64,000 bases of DNA from Hyphomicrobiales bacterium (lineage in GTDB: Bacteria; Pseudomonadota; Alphaproteobacteria; Rhizobiales; OSC116), in contig NVUH01000013.1 of NCBI GenBank assembly GCA_002401855.1, positions 22,554 through 86,553 of the forward strand, written 5' to 3'. The translations under genes were made by a program, and so were the position numbers. Below the pieces are notes generated by a model, which saw nothing but the letters and a program-made list of their open reading frames with translations, ran no database searches and was not told the DNA's origin. Shown here in pieces: positions 57,427-64,000 of this stretch (position 1 is its first letter; each line of letters opens with the position of its first letter).

Positions 57427-57800
57427 TTTCCAGAGCACTGGCTACAAAAAGACAGTTAGCTGTTAACCAATGCTCTGGAAGGTTGCATTTTTGCTAAGCA
57501 CTGCGTGCGTTCGCTCCGCTCTCTAGCTACGCCTAACGGCGACGGCCAGTCGGCCTTGCCTCACCCTATGGGTTCGGGCTTTTTTCCCAAGAAAAGCACA
57601 ATGAGTAAGTAATGTAGCACCTATATTCGGAGTTTCACCAAACTCTAGCTCACCAAGCTTAATGAGCTAACGTTGGGTGGTGGATTTGCCTCCGACCAGC
57701 GGCTGAGTGGCTTAGCTAGAGAGCGGAGCGAACGCACGCAGTGCTACTAGCTCACCGATAGGTGGGCGAAAAAAAGAGGCGCAGCCGAACGAAAAAACTA
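57427..57800. repeat. Palindromic repeat region R2 with perfect 33-bp terminal inverted repeats
   Basis: The core element, 57497-57745 (249 bp), is bounded by exact 33-base inverted repeats (57497-57529 and 57713-57745). Inside are hairpins CGCC-TAAC-GGCG (57530-57541), GGCC-AGTC-GGCC (57544-57555), ACCC-TAT-GGGT (57563-57573) and GAGTTT-CACC-AAACTC (57630-57645). To the left, TTCCAGAGCA and TGCTCTGGAA (57428-57437, 57471-57480) form another dyad, a word shared with R1 and R3. No open frame. It fills most of the divergent rnd/NDUFA9 gap; nothing else was seen in 57302-57892. Confidence 0.85.
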
Positions 57801-57892
57801 TTATAACTTCACCGCCCAATATTTTAACCTTGAGTTGCCAAAAATATAAAATATACTGAACTCAAATTAGAATCGTTTAAAACGGGCATCAT

Positions 57893-58882
57893 ATGAAAAA
57901 ACCTTCAGACAAAATTGTCACCATCATTGGTGGTTCTGGCTTTATTGGCCGCTACATCACCCGCAGGTTGACCAAAGCTGGCTATCGTGTGCGTGTGGCC
58001 GTGCGCCGCCCAGATTTAGCTGTGCATGTGCAGCCCAATGGCGGTGTCGGGCAAGTGTTTCCCATTCAAACCAATGTGCGCTATCCCAATTCGGTTGAAG
58101 CGGCGGTTAAAGGCGCTGATTATGTCATCAACTTAGCCGGTATTTTGGACGAGGGCGGCAAGCAAAAATTTGCCACGGTAAATGTTGAAGGCGCCAAAAC
58201 CGTTGCCGAAATGGCCGAAAAGCATGGCGTTGAAAAACTCATTCATTTCTCAACCCTCAACGTGGCCCCCAAACAAGATACAGATGATTCAGACACTTAT
58301 AAAAGCTCTAATTATGAAGGCGAATTACAAGTCAAAGCCGCGTTTTTAGGCGCCATCATCGTGCGCCCATCATTGGTATTTGGCCCCGAGGATAGAGTGT
58401 TTAATCTAGTGGCAAGATTTGCCAAATTAAAACGCATCATCGCGCCAGTATTTAGTGAATTAGATGCAAAATCAGAACCCATATATGTAGATGACATTGC
58501 AAAAGCGGTGGTCGCTCTACTCGAAGGCGATTACGAAAATACCACATTCGAGCTAAGCGGGCCGCGCATTCTAACCATGCAACAAATTACCGAACTAACC
58601 TTGCACGCCACCAACCGCGACATTAAAATAGTACAAGTGCCAAAAATTATCAGCTCCATATTCGCCTCTATCTGCACCATGTTGCCCTATTCGTGGATCA
58701 CCAAAGGCGAGGTCGAGCTATATAGCCAAGATCAACTTGTTTCTGACAAAGCGATAATGAATAACCATGTTCTGGCCGATCTAGGCATAGAAGCCAGACA
58801 TTGCGAAGAAATCATATTGCAATATCTACAACATTACCGCCCCGAAGGCGATTACGGCATACATGATTTGAAGCAGGAATAG
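57893..58882 (+). CDS. Complex I NDUFA9-like NAD(P)-binding protein
   Basis: 329 residues of the atypical SDR family that contains mitochondrial NDUFA9. VTIIGGSGFIGRYITRRLTK holds the nucleotide loop; YVINLAGIL, IHFSTLNVAPKQDTD and VRPSLVFGPEDRVFNL are family blocks. The usual catalytic YxxxK is replaced by a YKSSNYEGE context, consistent with a structural or assembly role. In many alphaproteobacteria this gene neighbours uppP, as here. Repeat regions flank it on both sides. Confidence 0.88.
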   Translation: MKKPSDKIVTIIGGSGFIGRYITRRLTKAGYRVRVAVRRPDLAVHVQPNGGVGQVFPIQTNVRYPNSVEAAVKGADYVINLAGILDEGGKQKFATVNVEGAKTVAEMAEKHGVEKLIHFSTLNVAPKQDTDDSDTYKSSNYEGELQVKAAFLGAIIVRPSLVFGPEDRVFNLVARFAKLKRIIAPVFSELDAKSEPIYVDDIAKAVVALLEGDYENTTFELSGPRILTMQQITELTLHATNRDIKIVQVPKIISSIFASICTMLPYSWITKGEVELYSQDQLVSDKAIMNNHVLADLGIEARHCEEIILQYLQHYRPEGDYGIHDLKQE

Positions 58883-58911
58883 GGTATTAGTTGCTGGGTA
58901 GCACTCCTGTT

Positions 58912-59230
58912 AATGCTCTGGAAGTTTGCATTTTTACGCCCACCTTTCGGTGGGCTAGTGGCCCCTGCGGGCGCTTGCCTCCGCAAGCTTGCAACGCGCT
59001 AACCGCGCGACGGCCAGTCGGCCTTGCCTCAGCCTAAAGGCTTCGGACCCTTTTCCCACGATAAGCACAAGACTGCAAGCGCAGAATTTTTTAGGAGGCA
59101 CCGAAATGCAGAGTTTCGCCAAACTCTAGCTCACTAAGCGTAATGTAGTTGATTGGGGTGCCGAATTCGCATCCGACCAGCGGCTGAGTGGCTTAGCTAG
59201 AGAGCGGAGCGAGCGCACGCAGTGCCAAAC
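58912..59230. repeat. Palindromic repeat region R3
   Basis: It begins with the shared word TGCTCTGGAAGTTTGCATTT. Hairpins follow: GCCCACC-TTTC-GGTGGGC (58938-58955), GCCC-CTGC-GGGC (58961-58972), GCTTGC-CTCC-GCAAGC (58973-58988), CGCGC-TAACC-GCGCG (58995-59009), GGCC-AGTC-GGCC (59012-59023), AGCC-TAAA-GGCT (59031-59042) and GAGTTT-CGCC-AAACTC (59111-59126). The right end (59194-59224) matches the R2 right terminus with one change. The left terminus differs from R2, so this copy is a chimera or has a replaced end. It fills the convergent NDUFA9/uppP gap. Confidence 0.82.
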
Positions 59231-59250
59231 ATAAAACAACTTCTTATTAT

Positions 59251-60051
59251 TTACATATATATGTAAAGTATCAAAGCCGCACCCAGCACCAACCGATATA
59301 TCACAAACGGCAACATACTCATCCGCTTCAGCAATGCCATCAACCCCCAGATCGACATAAACGCCACCACAAATGACAACGCCGCCATAACCAAAGCATC
59401 AACTTGCACACTCACATCAGTCTCTTTGCTCAAATCCACCAACAACAATAACGATGCACCCAAAATAGTCGGAATGCCCATCAACATCGAAAGCCGTGCC
59501 GATTCATCGCGCTTATAACCCAGTCTCCGCGCCATCGTCATCGTCGTGCCGCTACGGCTAGAGCCAGGTATCAGCGCCAAACACTGCGCAAACCCAATCA
59601 ACAAAGCATCTTTAACACTAAAATCTTCGGTATTTTTAACCTGCGCACCAATTCTATCAAACCAATAAAGAAAAACCGCAAACACAATGTTAGCCCAAGC
59701 AATCACTTCAAGGCTGCGCAAATTATCGATAACCCCGATTTTCTTAAGCGTAAAACCAATCACAAACACCGGAATGGTGCTCAAACTCAACAGTAAAAAT
59801 AACTTACGATTGGCCGTATTTTTACCCCGAAAAATATCAAAAAATCCAACAGTTATATTTCTAACATCACGCCAAAAATAAATCAGCACGGCGATGAGCG
59901 AGCCGGAATGCAAAGCCACGTCGGCCATGATGCCTTGGTCTGGCCAAGAGCTGAGTAATGGCAACATGGCCAAATGGCCAGATGAGCTAATTGGTAAAAA
60001 TTCTGTAATACCTTGAATCAGTGAGAGAATAATAATTTGTTCAATGGTCAT
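59251..60051 (-). CDS. uppP: Undecaprenyl-diphosphatase
   Basis: 266 residues with about eight membrane segments. QGITEFLPISSSGHLAML is the first catalytic motif (Glu-rich loop with Ser), and IPGSSRSGTTMTMARRLG is the second (PGxSRSG). It recycles the lipid carrier used by MraY and so connects with the cell-wall cluster. It is transcribed toward the R3 repeat. Complete and normal length. Confidence 0.95.
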   Translation of the reverse strand: MTIEQIIILSLIQGITEFLPISSSGHLAMLPLLSSWPDQGIMADVALHSGSLIAVLIYFWRDVRNITVGFFDIFRGKNTANRKLFLLLSLSTIPVFVIGFTLKKIGVIDNLRSLEVIAWANIVFAVFLYWFDRIGAQVKNTEDFSVKDALLIGFAQCLALIPGSSRSGTTMTMARRLGYKRDESARLSMLMGIPTILGASLLLLVDLSKETDVSVQVDALVMAALSFVVAFMSIWGLMALLKRMSMLPFVIYRLVLGAALILYIYM

Positions 60052-60142
60052 AAAATTACCCTATTAACATCATAAATGATCTAATATATGATTCATGCTT
60101 AAGAAGCAAAACATTTAAAAATGTGAGAGGCCATTACATTAT

Positions 60143-60838
60143 ATGATGAAACTGTTGCAATTTCCGCTTTGCCCGTTTTCGCGCCGCGCGCGCATGACGA
60201 TGGACGAATATAACATTAATTATGAAATGCTAGAAGAGCACCCTTGGGCATGGAACGAAGAATTTCTATCGCTAAACCCAGCCGCCACGTTGCCTGTGCT
60301 GGTTGAAAGCAAAAACCTAGTCCTATGCGGCGTTGTGCCAATATCTGAATATTTTGATGAAACCACCGCCAAAACCAGCGCCGAACACATTTCCCTGTTT
60401 CGCGGTGTGGCGGCAGAACGCGCCGAAGTGCGCCGTTTGGTCGAGTGGTTCGACATTAAATTCAACCGCGAAGTGACCAATTTAATCGTTTCAGAAAAAG
60501 TCTATAAACGTTTTATAACCGCCGCAGATGGCGGTGGTTCGCCCGATATGGAAATGATCAGAGCTGGCAAAGAAAACTTAAATTATCATTTAAAATATAT
60601 TGATCATTTATTGATCGACAGGCATTGGCTTGCTGGCGAGCATATGAGTCAAGCCGATTTTGCCGCCGCCGCGCATTTAAGCTGTTTGGATTATACTTCT
60701 GACGTGCCGTGGAAAGACTTTTTTGAGGTTAAAACATGGTATGTGAGGATAAAATCGCGCCCGTCATTCCGCGGTATTTTAGACGATAAAATGCTGGGTT
60801 TTCACCCCGCTGCCCATTATGCTGACCTTGATTTTTAG
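60143..60838 (+). CDS. Glutathione S-transferase family protein
   Basis: 231 residues. The thioredoxin-like N-terminal domain has CPFSRRARMTMDEYNINYEM with the Cys-Pro-Phe-Ser start (about residue 10), NPAATLPVLVE, and an all-helical C-terminal domain ending in a helix-capping stretch (ADFAAAAHLSCLDYTSDVPW). Two adjacent ATG codons could start it. In alphaproteobacteria this GST subtype commonly precedes queG, as here, 57 bases apart. The substrate is unknown. Confidence 0.88.
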   Translation: MMKLLQFPLCPFSRRARMTMDEYNINYEMLEEHPWAWNEEFLSLNPAATLPVLVESKNLVLCGVVPISEYFDETTAKTSAEHISLFRGVAAERAEVRRLVEWFDIKFNREVTNLIVSEKVYKRFITAADGGGSPDMEMIRAGKENLNYHLKYIDHLLIDRHWLAGEHMSQADFAAAAHLSCLDYTSDVPWKDFFEVKTWYVRIKSRPSFRGILDDKMLGFHPAAHYADLDF

Positions 60839-60894
60839 GGCCAGCATGGTTTCGGGCTGTTGACTTCCCCACATCAAAAATTTAAACATGGCAT

Positions 60895-62070
60895 ATGAGC
60901 CATGATCAACATGAAATTGCCAACAAGATCGAAGCTGAAGCCAAAGCTTTGGGCTTTGACGTGGTCGGTTTTACCAAACCAGAAAAAGTCGCCTATGCAG
61001 GCGCGCATCTCAAGCAATTTGTAGAGCAAAATTTATATGGCGAAATGGATTGGATGGTTGACACTTTAGAGCGTCGCTCGCAACCCAATAACCTGTGGCA
61101 AGAGGTGCAAAGCGTGATCATGCTCGGCATGAATTATGGCCCGACCGATGATCCATTATGGCAACTTGAGCATAAAGACAAAGGCGTGATCAGTGTCTAT
61201 GCCCGTGGGCACGATTATCACGATTTGATCAAGAAAAAACTCAAAGCCCTAGCGCGGTTTATGGTCAGCGAACTGCCCAAGAATTTCAACATTGAAAATG
61301 ACATTGATGTAAAAGTATTTGTCGATACCGCGCCTGTAATGGAAAAACCCCTAGCGGGGGCAGCGGGTTTGGGTTGGCAAGGAAAACACACAAATTTAGT
61401 CAGCAAAGACTTCGGTTCATGGCTGTTTTTAGGCTCAATTTTCACCACGCTAAAATTGCCGCAATCCGCACCTGTTAAAGACAATTGCGGCAGCTGCACC
61501 GCTTGTTTAGACATTTGCCCGACCGATGCTTTTTTGCAAAGCCGCCAAATTGACGCCCGCAAATGCATTAGCTATTTAACCATTGAATATGGCGGGCATA
61601 TTGAACGTGATTTGCGCCCCAAAATCGGCAATCATATTTATGGCTGTGATGATTGTTTGTCGGCTTGTCCGTGGAATAAATTTGCGCAATTGTCGAGCGA
61701 AGCCAAATTCCACGCCCGCGTTGAATTATCAATGCCCGAATTGGGTGATTTGGTCATGCTAGATGACGCAACATTCCGCGATCTATTCACCGCGTCACCA
61801 ATAAAACGCATCAAACGGCGGCGGTTTATACGGAATATATTAATCGCCATCGGCAATAGCGCAAATATTAAATACCTGCCACAAATTGAGACATTGTTAG
61901 AAGATGAAGAACCCCTCATTCGCGGTGCCGCCATTTGGGCGGCCGAGCAATTGATGAGTGACGCCGCCTTTGCCAAAATTCATGCACGACTGGCCAATCG
62001 CGAAGCAGATGAAGGCGTGAGACTAGAATGGGCGGCATCTCAAGCAGCGATAGAGGAGAATGCGGCGTGA
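60895..62070 (+). CDS. queG: Epoxyqueuosine reductase
   Basis: 391 residues. It reduces epoxyqueuosine to queuosine in tRNA with a cobalamin and two 4Fe-4S clusters. The clusters are marked by CGSCTACLDICP and CDDCLSACPW. The N-terminal B12-binding part and the active-site Asp region (VFVDTAPVMEK, LGWQGKHTNLVS) are in place; C-terminal HEAT-like repeats bind tRNA. Its B12 need matches the metH gene found earlier in the window. Coupled to the next gene by a 4-base overlap. Confidence 0.95.
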   Translation: MSHDQHEIANKIEAEAKALGFDVVGFTKPEKVAYAGAHLKQFVEQNLYGEMDWMVDTLERRSQPNNLWQEVQSVIMLGMNYGPTDDPLWQLEHKDKGVISVYARGHDYHDLIKKKLKALARFMVSELPKNFNIENDIDVKVFVDTAPVMEKPLAGAAGLGWQGKHTNLVSKDFGSWLFLGSIFTTLKLPQSAPVKDNCGSCTACLDICPTDAFLQSRQIDARKCISYLTIEYGGHIERDLRPKIGNHIYGCDDCLSACPWNKFAQLSSEAKFHARVELSMPELGDLVMLDDATFRDLFTASPIKRIKRRRFIRNILIAIGNSANIKYLPQIETLLEDEEPLIRGAAIWAAEQLMSDAAFAKIHARLANREADEGVRLEWAASQAAIEENAA

Positions 62071-62978
62071 AGAAAATACTAATATTTGGCATGGGCTATG
62101 TCGGCCAGCATTTGGCAGCGGCTCTAGATGGACAATATCAGGTGATTGGCACGTCTCGTGAGGCATTAAGCCAGAATCAAATAAATTGGAATGCTGCCGA
62201 AGCAACAGAGTCGTCAAACCAAGCCGTTGCGCAACAAATACTGCAAGCCGATGCCATTCTTTGTTCGATCCCGCCTGATGAAAATGGTGATGTTGTTTAT
62301 GCCCAATTTGGCGAATTGATTAAAAAATCAAACGTAAAATGGCTAGGTTATCTTTCAACAACGGGAGTTTATGGCGATCATCAAGGCGGCAAGGTAGATG
62401 AAACCACGCCGCTAAATGCCCAAAATACACGCGCAAAAAAACGCATATCGGCCGAGACGCAATGGCAAAAATTAGCAAATAACACAAATCAAGTTAATTC
62501 ACCAACAACGACCGAACGGTCGGTACATATTTTTAGATTACCAGGCATATATGGAGTGGGCAGATCAGCATTCGAAGCACTAACCGCAGATCGTGCCAAA
62601 CGCATTGATATGCGGCTAAAACACGGGCCGCAAAAAGGCGAAAAACATTTTTTTTGCCGCTCTCATGTTGATGATATTGTGCAAGTGATTGTTGCATCGC
62701 TTAAAAAGCAGCTGTCGGGCATAAACATCTATAACATTGTCGATGATTTGCCCGCACCGCAGGCTGATATTGTTAAATATGCGGCAAAGCTAATGGGGGC
62801 AGAGGTGCCAAATCTGTTGTCCGAGCCGCAAGCTGATATGAGCGATATGGCCAAAAGCTTCTATGCAGAGTGCAAAAATATGCAAAATAATAAGATCAAA
62901 ACCGAGCTGGGCGTGAGCTTAAAACATCCAGATTATAAACAAGGCCTAAGCGCAATATGGCAACAAATCAAAGCTTAA
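62067..62978 (+). CDS. NAD(P)-binding epimerase/SDR-like protein (YeeZ-like)
   Basis: 303 residues from GTG 62067, with GAGGAG nine bases upstream; an ATG at 62028 lies inside queG. KKILIFGMGYVGQHLAAAL is the Rossmann loop. WLGYLSTTGVYGDHQGGKVD and FRLPGIYGVGRSAFE are typical of the atypical SDRs close to E. coli YeeZ, whose reaction is unknown. The catalytic Tyr lies in the TGVYG stretch with no clear YxxxK lysine. Overlaps the next gene by 22 bases. Confidence 0.82.
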   Translation: MKKILIFGMGYVGQHLAAALDGQYQVIGTSREALSQNQINWNAAEATESSNQAVAQQILQADAILCSIPPDENGDVVYAQFGELIKKSNVKWLGYLSTTGVYGDHQGGKVDETTPLNAQNTRAKKRISAETQWQKLANNTNQVNSPTTTERSVHIFRLPGIYGVGRSAFEALTADRAKRIDMRLKHGPQKGEKHFFCRSHVDDIVQVIVASLKKQLSGINIYNIVDDLPAPQADIVKYAAKLMGAEVPNLLSEPQADMSDMAKSFYAECKNMQNNKIKTELGVSLKHPDYKQGLSAIWQQIKA

Positions 62979-63307
62979 ACAACTATAAAAACATATGTAT
63001 ATTGGCAACAAAACATTCAATTTCACCAGCAGAATATTCGCAGCTGACTGATTATTTTGGCTTAGCGCAATTCACTCTAATTGCACCTAAATTTGATGGC
63101 GATGGCCAAGGGCGGCTTGATCTGTGGGTTGATGGCGCGCGCAGTGGTTTTTTAAAAGTTCTGACCATTTCACGCCGTATGTCTTGGTCGGGTTTTGACT
63201 TGGTAATCAATTGGGAGCAGGGCGGTTTGGAAAAGGCATTATGCATTATGTTGCTGCCAAAGCCCCAAATCATAACAAAACAGCAATTTTTAGCCGAAAA
63301 TACTTGA
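62957..63307 (+). CDS. Small protein of unknown function
   Basis: 116 residues I do not recognise. It has a soluble mixed composition with no membrane span. A central stretch (FTLIAPKFDGDGQGRLDLWV, then DGARSGFLKVLTISRRMSWS) suggests a compact beta-rich fold. The start overlaps the epimerase-like gene by 22 bases, implying translational coupling. It ends 87 bases before the infC start. A real gene is likely from the overlap and even codon use. Confidence 0.6.
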   Translation: MATNQSLNNYKNICILATKHSISPAEYSQLTDYFGLAQFTLIAPKFDGDGQGRLDLWVDGARSGFLKVLTISRRMSWSGFDLVINWEQGGLEKALCIMLLPKPQIITKQQFLAENT

Positions 63308-63394
63308 CTAATTACCTATTTTCACCTTATGTGCTATTTGCAGGGATTAGACAAGTCTAACCCATATTTTTTAGGCAATAAAAGGAATGTTTCC

Positions 63395-63931
63395 ATAGCC
63401 CGTAGACCAATGAATAAAATGCCAGAGCGTACTGGCCCCAGAATCAATCAATTGATTAGAGTTCCTGAAATTATGCTGGTTGGCGCCGATGGCGTGAACG
63501 TTGGCGTGATAAACACGGAAGATGCCATTAAGCAAGCTTATGAAAGCGGTCTTGATTTGGTCGAAGTGTCGCCAAATGCCAAACCGCCTGTCTGTAAAAT
63601 AATGGATTATGGCAAGCATAAATTCCAAGCTCAGAAAAAAGCTTCAGAAGCGCGCAAGAGACAAAAAATTGTTGAAGTCAAAGAAGTGAAGATGCGTCCA
63701 AACATTGACACCCATGATTATGACACCAAAATGCGCAATTTAGCAAAATTCATTGGCAGCGGCGATAAAGTGAAAGTCACTTTACGCTTCCGTGGCCGTG
63801 AAATGGCACATCAAAATTTAGGTATGGATCTGCTTCAGCGCGTCAAAGCTGACGCCGCTGAATATTCCAAGCCCGAAATGGAGCCAAAGCTCGAAGGCCG
63901 CCAAATGATCATGATTTTGACGGGTAAATAA
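63395..63931 (+). CDS. infC: Translation initiation factor IF-3
   Basis: 178 residues when read from the AUA codon at 63395, close to the 180 of E. coli. It gives (M)[20 protein letters not shown], the normal alphaproteobacterial start, with AAAGG ten bases upstream. ATG 63329 would add 22 unrelated residues. [20 protein letters not shown] and the C-terminal [17 protein letters not shown] are canonical. IF-3 discriminates against non-AUG starts, so an AUA start permits self-limitation, as AUU does in E. coli. Confidence 0.93.
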   Translation: MARRPMNKMPERTGPRINQLIRVPEIMLVGADGVNVGVINTEDAIKQAYESGLDLVEVSPNAKPPVCKIMDYGKHKFQAQKKASEARKRQKIVEVKEVKMRPNIDTHDYDTKMRNLAKFIGSGDKVKVTLRFRGREMAHQNLGMDLLQRVKADAAEYSKPEMEPKLEGRQMIMILTGK

Positions 63932-63948
63932 AAGCAAAGCTTTTATTT
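63926..63948 (+). other. Stop-codon hairpin of infC
   Basis: AAATAAAAGC pairs perfectly with GCTTTTATTT around AAA, and includes the infC stop codon. It precedes the terminator and could protect the 3' end. Confidence 0.5.
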
Positions 63949-63953
63949 ACCCT

Positions 63954-63988
63954 AAACCCCGCTCACCTTCGGTGTGCGGGGTTTCTTT
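63954..63988 (+). terminator. Intrinsic terminator after infC
   Basis: AAACCCCGC (63954-63962) pairs with GCGGGGTTT (63976-63984), with an inner CACC-TTC-GGTG stem, then a T-rich tail (TTTCTTTAT). Strong G+C stem. It ends the infC message, so rpmI-rplT are not cotranscribed from here unless by read-through. Confidence 0.85.
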
Positions 63989-64000
63989 ATGTTTGGCCCC

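Noticed and set aside
51546..59230. CRISPR array
   Set aside because: The repeats are not regularly spaced by unique spacers; units are hundreds of bases long and palindromic.

Overview
The window is one stretch of an alphaproteobacterial chromosome, moderately AT-rich by eye. The evidence is gene order: the cell-wall and division (dcw) cluster, rpoN-hpf-ptsN, the NDUFA9-like gene beside uppP, queG beside a GST gene, and an ArsR/methyltransferase gene beside metF-metH. TRAP transport of a small organic acid and a 5-oxoprolinase suggest a heterotroph living on dissolved amino-acid-like substrates. I cannot name the genus. No CRISPR array, prophage, intact insertion sequence or tRNA gene was seen.

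Layout. 1-12 kb: mixed housekeeping and stress genes. These are a cut LysR gene, two EamA exporters, thymidine kinase, RidA, a small Ada-type zinc protein with an oxygenase remnant beside it, a short CDF metal exporter under a MerR-type promoter, a LysE exporter, carbonic anhydrase, EttA and a large secreted protein of unknown role. 12-20 kb: a VOC protein, a class V aminotransferase-fold enzyme, then the methionine block (regulator, metF, metH). 20-22.8 kb: a tandem pair of unrecognised multi-pass membrane proteins, a decayed sugar-efflux gene and an SRPBCC protein. 22.8-31.7 kb: a 5-oxoproline-type catabolic island. Oxoprolinase, a PLP dehydratase and an SDR run one way, and the TRAP genes plus a MarR-like regulator run the other, around a 27-bp palindromic operator. 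31.7-34 kb: deoD, djlA and the RNase P RNA. 34.3-51.5 kb: an unbroken dcw cluster from mraZ to ftsA, with a five-repeat MraZ-type operator upstream. 52-57 kb (minus strand): rnd-rpoN-hpf-ptsN-amtB. 58-64 kb: NDUFA9-like gene, uppP, GST, queG, an epimerase-like gene and infC with its terminator.

The most unusual part is 51.5-59.2 kb. Three intergenic regions carry a family of repeats built from short hairpins. Stems differ between copies while pairing and loops are kept, and one copy has perfect 33-bp terminal inverted repeats. The first copy lies just after ftsA, where ftsZ would normally follow, and where the G-over-C excess of the + strand turns into a C excess whatever the gene direction. 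This reads as a replication-terminus-like point or, more likely, a recent inversion breakpoint at a repeat. The tight rnd-rpoN junction, lacking the usual lptC-lptA-lptB block, is a second sign of rearrangement here.
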